Positions 14,053 to 17,456 of a stretch of DNA of 17,456 bases are shown piece after piece. Position numbers and translations under genes: made by a program. Numbering within the stretch: position 1 is the stretch's first letter; every line of letters begins with the position of its first letter. The stretch comes from Candidatus Magasanikbacteria bacterium CG1_02_32_51. Its GTDB lineage: Bacteria; Patescibacteriota; Patescibacteriia; Magasanikbacterales; UBA922. Location: the NCBI GenBank assembly GCA_001871435.1, contig MNVC01000005.1, positions 1 to 17,456 of the forward strand, given 5' to 3'. Under the pieces are notes generated by a model. The model did no database searches and was not told the origin of the DNA. It saw nothing but the letters and a program-made list of their open reading frames with translations.

Positions 14053-14142
14053 ATCAGCCACTGGCTGAAAAGGGAAGTGTGACCGTAGGAGAATAAACTA
14101 ATATTGTCATGTTCGTAGGGACAGGTCTAGACCTGTCCCTAC
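14053..14142 (+). repeat. 90-bp direct repeat, first copy
   Basis: Matches 16798-16887 at 88 of 90 positions, the two differences being in the hairpin loop. It contains a TCAGCC hairpin, the motif ending GGAGAATAAACTA, and a 28-bp palindrome. In this copy the sequence continues CGTGGCAG after the palindrome, whereas at 16888 it turns back on itself. Confidence 0.9.
14115..14142. repeat. 28-bp perfect palindrome centred on TCTAGA
   Basis: Two 14-base arms (14115-14128 and 14129-14142) are exact reverse complements with no spacer. The second copy (16860-16887) is the centre of the large inverted repeat at the right end of the window. Confidence 0.9.
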
Positions 14143-14211
14143 CGTGGCAGACTAACATATTTTTCTTTATTATAATATTTAATCTAGACAGCCATGATTA
14201 CACCCCCTCAA

Positions 14212-14227
14212 TCCCCCTCGAGGGGGA
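14212..14227. repeat. 16-bp C/G-rich palindrome
   Basis: TCCCCCTCGAGGGGGA, a perfect palindrome in the first half of the second repeat unit (about 14201-14331). It gives rise to spurious reading frames with an SIPLEGE-type peptide. Confidence 0.7.
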
Positions 14228-14272
14228 AAGGGAAAAAATTATACTAGCTAAATTAAAAAATCCTCGTCGCTG

Positions 14273-14298
14273 TCCCCGCCTCTCGCGAGAGGCGGGGA
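14273..14298. repeat. 26-bp perfect GC-rich palindrome
   Basis: Arms of 13 bases centred on TCGCGA at 14285/14286. It precedes the shared motif AGGGAGG...GGAGAATAAACTA at 14302-14331. No T-tract follows within 25 bp, so it is not a standard terminator. Confidence 0.75.
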
Positions 14299-14355
14299 TA
14301 AAGGGAGGTTTAACCGTGGGAGAATAAACTACTTTTTTAGTATCGTCTTTAGTAC

Positions 14356-14392
14356 CGTCATCCTGTCCCGATAAAATTGGGACAGAATGACG
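14356..14392. repeat. Stem-loop with 14-bp arms (CGTCATCCTGTCCC type)
   Basis: Arm 14356-14369 pairs with 14379-14392 at 13 of 14 positions over a 9-base loop. This CGTCAT...ATGACG hairpin resembles common intergenic repeats in bacterial genomes. It lies about 150 bp upstream of the Fic gene. Confidence 0.7.
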
Positions 14393-14476
14393 ATTTTGAG
14401 GAGGAAAAAAAACTACTAATTTAAATTTTTGTAATTGATAAGTTTGCTGTGTTGCATTTGACATTAGAGAGAACGT

Positions 14477-14529
14477 ATTGTTGCAATAATTGTTGCAAAA
14501 TGTTACAATTATTACATATAAATGTAACA
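14477..14529 (+). promoter_or_regulatory. Candidate operator cluster before the Fic gene
   Basis: Two direct copies of ATTGTTGCAA (14477-14486 and 14489-14498), each containing the palindrome TTGCAA, and an inverted pair TGTTACA (14501-14507)/TGTAACA (14523-14529). They lie 11-63 bp upstream of the ATG at 14540, just after a TTGACA box (14458-14463). The gene product begins with a winged-helix domain, so autoregulation through these sites is a reasonable inference. Confidence 0.5.
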
Positions 14530-14539
14530 ATCGTTTTTT

Positions 14540-15601
14540 ATGAATTTGACACATCGACAGAGTATTATTTTTGAATTTATCAAAAATAATAAAAATGTTA
14601 GTAGTGGGGGAATAAGTGATTATGTTAGTAAAAAAATTGATGAAGTAAACAGAGTGACTATTATTAGAGATTTGGATTTTTTATTGAAAAACAATGTAAT
14701 TAGGAAAGTAGGAAAAGGGCGTGCCACTAAGTATCAAGAAAAAATTGATAACAAATTATTGGCTTTTTTTGATGTTGAAAATTATTTTAGTCAGAATGTT
14801 GATAAGAGAAAAGATGTAAAAAAGGCTTTTAATTTTGAAGTTTTTGATTATTTCAATATACCAATTATTTCTGTTGAAGAAAAAATACGTTTGGATGTGT
14901 TAAATGTGGATTATAAAAAAAGAGTTCAAAAATTATCACCAACGGTTCTCAAAAAAGAATTTGAGCGACTTACAATTGAACTATCTTGGAAATCTTCACA
15001 AATAGAAGGTAATACTTATTCTCTTATTGATACCGAAATTCTTATCAAAGAAAATAAGGAAGCAAAAAAATATAGTAAAGAGGAAACACAAATGATTCTC
15101 AATCATAAAAAAGCTTTGGATTATATTTTTGCTCATAAAAATACATTTAAGACAGTTAATCTTGCCAAAATTGAAGATGTCCACAAAATGTTGGTGGATA
15201 ATATGGGTGTCAAAATAAATATTCGTAATAGTCTAGTAGGTATAACTGGCACTAATTATAGACCACTTGATAATGCCTTTCAGATAAAGGAAGCTGTAGA
15301 AAAGTTGAATAAATATATAAATAAAAAAAATGTTCACCCTCTAGAAAAGGCTCTACTTATGATTATTTTTATTTCGTATATTCAGCCTTTTGAGGATGGC
15401 AACAAAAGAACTGGTAGGTTGATTGGTAATGCTATTTTGATAGCACATGGTTATTGTCCTTTGTCTTATCGTAGTGTGGAAAGTGATGAATACAAAAAAG
15501 CAGTCCTATTATTTTATGAGCAAAATAGTCTAAGATATTTTAAAGAGTTGTTTATGGAACAATTTGAATTTTCTGTATATAATTATTTTGGTGTTGTCTA
15601 A
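14540..15601 (+). CDS. HTH-Fic domain protein with catalytic His replaced
   Basis: 353 residues. The N-terminal part (about 1-66) is a winged helix-turn-helix of DeoR type. A Fic_N-like region follows with an inhibitory motif S-x3-E-G (S152-E156-G157, in SSQIEGN). The Fic core has a flap segment VGITGTNYRP (233-242) and an active-site loop at 282-293 reading QPFEDGNKRTGR. Active Fic AMP-transferases have His at the first position as general base; here it is Gln282 (codon CAG). Lys289 replaces the usual Gly, as in Doc-type kinases. Both arginines (290, 293) and Glu156 remain. AMPylation is therefore doubtful: it may be a repressor-like pseudoenzyme or use other chemistry. It ends at the junction with secY-end copy B. 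Confidence 0.85.
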   Translation: MNLTHRQSIIFEFIKNNKNVSSGGISDYVSKKIDEVNRVTIIRDLDFLLKNNVIRKVGKGRATKYQEKIDNKLLAFFDVENYFSQNVDKRKDVKKAFNFEVFDYFNIPIISVEEKIRLDVLNVDYKKRVQKLSPTVLKKEFERLTIELSWKSSQIEGNTYSLIDTEILIKENKEAKKYSKEETQMILNHKKALDYIFAHKNTFKTVNLAKIEDVHKMLVDNMGVKINIRNSLVGITGTNYRPLDNAFQIKEAVEKLNKYINKKNVHPLEKALLMIIFISYIQPFEDGNKRTGRLIGNAILIAHGYCPLSYRSVESDEYKKAVLLFYEQNSLRYFKELFMEQFEFSVYNYFGVV

Positions 15602-15602
15602 A

Positions 15603-15689
15603 AGTCTATTTATCGTCGTGAGTGTCGCGATTGATTCAGCCAAACAGATTGAATTTCAAATCAAGATGCACGAGTATGATAGGGTGTAG
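15603..15689 (+). pseudogene. secY 3'-end repeat, copy B
   Basis: 87 bp aligned without gaps to the last 29 codons of secY, with the stop codon kept. Ten bases differ, in nine codons, of which six changes are synonymous; the others are Leu to Phe, Ser to Phe and Asn to Arg. No start codon or upstream secY is present. The bias suggests that it diverged mostly as part of a working secY gene before arriving here. It begins 2 bp after the Fic stop codon. Confidence 0.88.
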
Positions 15690-15711
15690 TGAATAAAAAT
15701 ATTAAGACATT

Positions 15712-15741
15712 TCCGCCCAAGGCGGATCAGCCTATGGCTGA
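15712..15741. repeat. Paired 15-bp hairpins after secY-end copy B
   Basis: TCCGCCCAAGGCGGA (15712-15726) followed directly by TCAGCCTATGGCTGA (15727-15741). The two hairpins differ at stem position 3 with both arms changed (C-G versus A-T). The same pairing occurs after copy C. Confidence 0.85.
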
Positions 15742-15745
15742 AAAA

Positions 15746-15780
15746 CAACCCCGCCTTTTGTGAAAAGCGGGGTTGTTTTT
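15746..15780 (+). terminator. Rho-independent terminator after the Fic module
   Basis: CAACCCCGC (15746-15754) pairs with GCGGGGTTG (15767-15775), followed by five T residues. The outer stem is identical to the secY terminator, with a different loop, so the terminator was duplicated together with the secY end. It should stop transcripts from the Fic gene. Confidence 0.9.
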
Positions 15781-15786
15781 GTAGTA

Positions 15787-15815
15787 TTGAAGAAAGTCTT
15801 ATTTTGTGCTATAAT
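15787..15815 (+). promoter_or_regulatory. Promoter of the nucleotidyltransferase operon
   Basis: TTGAAG (15787-15792), 17-bp spacer, TATAAT (15810-15815), with a TG one base upstream of the -10 (extended -10). The inferred start is near 15822, only about 17 nt before the ATG at 15839, so the leader is very short. It lies between the module's upstream terminator and its first gene, giving the pair its own transcription unit. Confidence 0.8.
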
Positions 15816-15838
15816 ATAGTTATAATATATACAAAATT

Positions 15839-16066
15839 ATGAAGCTTACTAGAAGTTTTCAGCCATTTTTTTGGGATACAGACTTAAAAACTATTGATTT
15901 GAAAGAAAATCGTGATTTTGTGATATGTCGTTTGTCAGAAAAGGGCGGTTTGAGAGAATTTCGTTGGCTTAAAAAAAATTTTTCTATGAAACAATTGAAA
16001 AATGTTATTAAAAATAGTAAAAATGTTTCAGCTAAAACAAAAAATTTTTGGAAATTTTTGAAATAA
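15839..16066 (+). CDS. Small DUF6922-like protein, putative antitoxin
   Basis: 75 residues, basic. Features seen: FFWDTD near the start (10-15), then DFVICRLSEKGGLREFRWLKK, and a basic C-terminal segment with VSAKTKNFWKFL. This pattern resembles small proteins annotated DUF6922 that are found directly upstream of AbiEii-family nucleotidyltransferases; the assignment is from memory of the family pattern. It lies one base upstream of such a gene under a shared promoter, an arrangement typical of toxin-antitoxin pairs. The antitoxin role is inferred from position only. Confidence 0.65.
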   Translation: MKLTRSFQPFFWDTDLKTIDLKENRDFVICRLSEKGGLREFRWLKKNFSMKQLKNVIKNSKNVSAKTKNFWKFLK

Positions 16067-16067
16067 T

Positions 16068-16697
16068 ATGCATGAAGAAACTTTGTCTCAAAAAACAAAA
16101 ATGTTATTGGATAAATTGACCAAAGAAAAATGGTTAAAAAATTTTTATTTGGCTGGTGGAACTGCTCTGGCACTTCATTATGGACATCGTGAATCTATTG
16201 ATTTGGATTGGTTCACACCAAAAAATATTAGAACAGAGGATTTGTTGTCCAAACTTTCTAAGGTTGGTAAATTTGTAGTTTTGCAAGAAGAAGAAAATAC
16301 TGTTGAGGGAATATTGGACGGTGTAAAGGTGAGTTTTATGAGCTATCCTTATCCAATATTAGGTAATTTTTCTATGTATAATAAAGTAAATTTGGTAAGT
16401 GTATGGGATATTGCTCTTATGAAATTGACGGCAATATCTAGTCGTAATACCAAGAAGGATTTTATAGATTTGTATTATTTTTTACATAAGGAAAAAACAA
16501 ATTTATCTGGATTATTGGCTAAAATGAAGAAAAAATATAAAGGAATAAATTATGAAATACTCCATATTTTGAAATCGCTTGTTTATTTTGTAGAAGCTGA
16601 CAAAGAGCCTATGCCTAGAATGCTTGAAGATATTGGATGGTCTAAAGTAAAGAAGTTTTTTGAAAAGGAAGTTTTGTCTATATCATCCAAAATGTAG
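16068..16697 (+). CDS. AbiEii/AbiGii-type nucleotidyltransferase, putative toxin
   Basis: 209 residues, on the short side for this family. Nucleotidyltransferase motifs are visible: LAGGTALAL (28-36, GGT at 30-32), D-L-D (45-47) as metal ligands, and the DIALMKLTAISSRNTKKDFIDLYYFL block (114-139) with Lys119, Arg126, Lys130 and Asp131. AbiEii toxins transfer nucleotides to RNA targets, in some members tRNA 3' ends, and act in phage abortive infection. The pairing with the small upstream gene suggests a type IV-like toxin-antitoxin unit. The stop codon TAG (16695-16697) overlaps the first codons of secY-end copy C, so the module junction set the end of this protein. Part of the gene is repeated in inverted orientation at the window end. 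Confidence 0.85.
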   Translation: MHEETLSQKTKMLLDKLTKEKWLKNFYLAGGTALALHYGHRESIDLDWFTPKNIRTEDLLSKLSKVGKFVVLQEEENTVEGILDGVKVSFMSYPYPILGNFSMYNKVNLVSVWDIALMKLTAISSRNTKKDFIDLYYFLHKEKTNLSGLLAKMKKKYKGINYEILHILKSLVYFVEADKEPMPRMLEDIGWSKVKKFFEKEVLSISSKM

Positions 16698-16759
16698 CGA
16701 TTGACTCAGCCAAACAGATTGAATCTCAAATCAAGATGCACGAGTATGATAATGTATAG
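16694..16759 (+). pseudogene. secY 3'-end repeat, copy C
   Basis: 66 bp matching the last 22 codons of secY including stop, with three differences (GTG to GTA, CAA to CAG, CAT to CAC), all synonymous. Similarity continues into the AT-rich stretch and the paired hairpins. No terminator follows; the sequence jumps into the 90-bp repeat also seen at 14053-14142. Confidence 0.88.
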
Positions 16760-16783
16760 AATATATTAAAATAAAAAAACATT

Positions 16784-16813
16784 TCCGCCAAAGGCGGATC
16801 AGCCTGTGGCTGA
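16784..16813. repeat. Paired 15-bp hairpins after secY-end copy C
   Basis: TCCGCCAAAGGCGGA (16784-16798) and TCAGCCTGTGGCTGA (16799-16813), the same order as after copy B. The second hairpin is fused to the 90-bp repeat, which suggests recombination between hairpin copies deleted the intervening terminator region. Confidence 0.85.
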
Positions 16814-16887
16814 AAAGGGAAGTGTGACCGTAGGAGAATAAACTAATATTGTCATGTTCGTAGGGACAGGTCTAGACCTGTCCCTAC
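16798..16887 (+). repeat. 90-bp direct repeat, second copy
   Basis: Matches 14053-14142 at 88 of 90 positions and includes the second copy of the 28-bp palindrome (16860-16887). After 16887 the sequence is the reverse complement of what precedes the palindrome rather than the continuation seen at 14143. Confidence 0.9.
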
Positions 16888-17049
16888 GAACATGACAATA
16901 TTAGTTTATTCTCCTACGGTCACACTTCCCTTTTCAGCCACAGGCTGATCCGCCTTTGGCGGAAATGTTTTTTTATTTTAATATATTCTATACATTATCA
17001 TACTCGTGCATCTTGATTTGAGATTCAATCTGTTTGGCTGAGTCAATCG

Positions 17050-17456
17050 CTACATTTTGGATGATATAGACAAAACTTCCTTTTCAAAAAACTTCTTTAC
17101 TTTAGACCATCCAATATCTTCAAGCATTCTAGGCATAGGCTCTTTGTCAGCTTCTACAAAATAAACAAGCGATTTCAAAATATGGAGTATTTCATAATTT
17201 ATTCCTTTATATTTTTTCTTCATTTTAGCCAATAATCCAGATAAATTTGTTTTTTCCTTATGTAAAAAATAATACAAATCTATAAAATCCTTCTTGGTAT
17301 TACGACTAGATATTGCCGTCAATTTCATAAGAGCAATATCCCATACACTTACCAAATTTACTTTATTATACATAGAAAAATTACCTAATATTGGATAAGG
17401 ATAGCTCATAAAACTCACCTTTACACCGTCCAATATTCCCTCAACAGTATTTTCTT
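17050..17456 (-). CDS. Inverted partial copy of the nucleotidyltransferase gene
   Basis: Residues 76-209 of the gene at 16068-16697, base for base identical, on the minus strand and cut at its 5' end by the window edge. It also carries with it an inverted copy of the secY end (about 16988-17053). It is part of the perfect fold-back and probably does not exist in the genome. It should not be counted as a second gene without read support. Confidence 0.6.
   Translation of the reverse strand, partial: ENTVEGILDGVKVSFMSYPYPILGNFSMYNKVNLVSVWDIALMKLTAISSRNTKKDFIDLYYFLHKEKTNLSGLLAKMKKKYKGINYEILHILKSLVYFVEADKEPMPRMLEDIGWSKVKKFFEKEVLSISSKM

Larger units (their letters stand above)
13909..14539. other. 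Palindrome-rich intergenic region
   Basis: No credible protein gene. The region holds two units ending in a shared 30-bp motif (14071-14100 and 14302-14331, 26 of 30 identical), a 15-bp TCAGCC hairpin (14054-14068), three perfect palindromes of 28, 16 and 26 bp, one long stem-loop (14356-14392), and operator-like repeats before the Fic gene. A stem with CCGTA/TACGG (14031-14044) is enclosed by TCCCT/AGGGA (14011-14051). It looks like a sink for mobile or repeat-derived sequence; no tRNA or known RNA family is recognised. Confidence 0.6.
16291..17456. repeat. Perfect 583-bp inverted repeat without spacer
   Basis: 16291-16873 is repeated as its reverse complement at 16874-17456, from the centre to the last base of the window; positions p and 33747-p pair. 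The centre is the 28-bp palindrome. A perfect, spacer-free fold-back that runs to the end of the sequence is the classic picture of an assembly error in which the assembler turned round at a palindrome. A real inverted duplication is possible but less likely. Confidence 0.9.

Noticed and set aside
14109..14327. Open frame of 72 codons on the + strand
   Set aside because: It runs through intergenic palindromes (including the C/G-rich 16- and 26-bp ones), has no family resemblance and ends in repeat sequence. The overlapping minus-strand frame at 14198-14554 is rejected for the same reason.
15603..15689. A second secY gene
   Set aside because: Only the last 29 codons exist, with no upstream part or start; it is a fragment left by duplication or integration.
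13715..16813. CRISPR-like array
   Set aside because: The repeats are three secY ends separated by gene-sized cargo, plus scattered short palindromes. There is no regular repeat-spacer spacing and no cas gene.

Overview
The window reads as a piece of a low-GC Candidate Phyla Radiation (Patescibacteria, probably Parcubacteria-like) genome. It carries a nearly complete tuf-S10-spc ribosomal protein cluster on the + strand with bacterial gene order. The L30 gene (rpmD) is missing between rpsE and rplO, a loss known across CPR bacteria. Ribosomal proteins carry lysine/glutamate-rich tails, genes lack Shine-Dalgarno sequences, and no gene ends in TGA. I cannot place it more finely than this.

Layout. 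1-669: a gene-poor edge, then a cupredoxin-like lipoprotein gene on the minus strand. 670-1009: a divergent intergenic region with a near-consensus sigma-70 promoter and a structured leader before tuf. 1010-12361: tuf, rpsJ, rplC, rplD, rplW, rplB, rpsS, rplV, rpsC, rplP, rpmC, rpsQ, rplN, rplX, rplE, rpsZ (S14, zinc type), rpsH, rplF, rplR, rpsE, rplO. A second strong promoter and a terminator-like attenuator lie between rpsJ and rplC. 12530-13801: secY, followed by a strong terminator. The usual adk/map/infA continuation is absent.

13802-17456 is accessory. It holds a palindrome-rich 738-bp intergenic region, an HTH-Fic protein whose catalytic histidine is replaced by glutamine, and a two-gene operon (small DUF6922-like protein plus AbiEii-type nucleotidyltransferase) that looks like a toxin-antitoxin pair. 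Each cargo module is followed by another copy of the last 22-29 codons of secY. The differences between copies are mostly synonymous, which suggests that modules were inserted serially at the secY 3' end and carried or displaced coding-derived secY ends from relatives.

A second theme is a family of small palindromic elements. Four 26-bp copies sit in frame in the C-terminal tails of L3, L22 and S5 (twice), with compensatory base changes in their terminal stems. Related 15-bp palindromes occur between genes and once inside rpsE. They resemble in principle the Rickettsia palindromic elements that insert into protein genes.

The last 1166 bases (16291-17456) are a perfect spacer-free inverted repeat centred on a natural 28-bp palindrome. 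This is most likely an assembly fold-back, so nothing beyond about 16887 should be trusted without read evidence.
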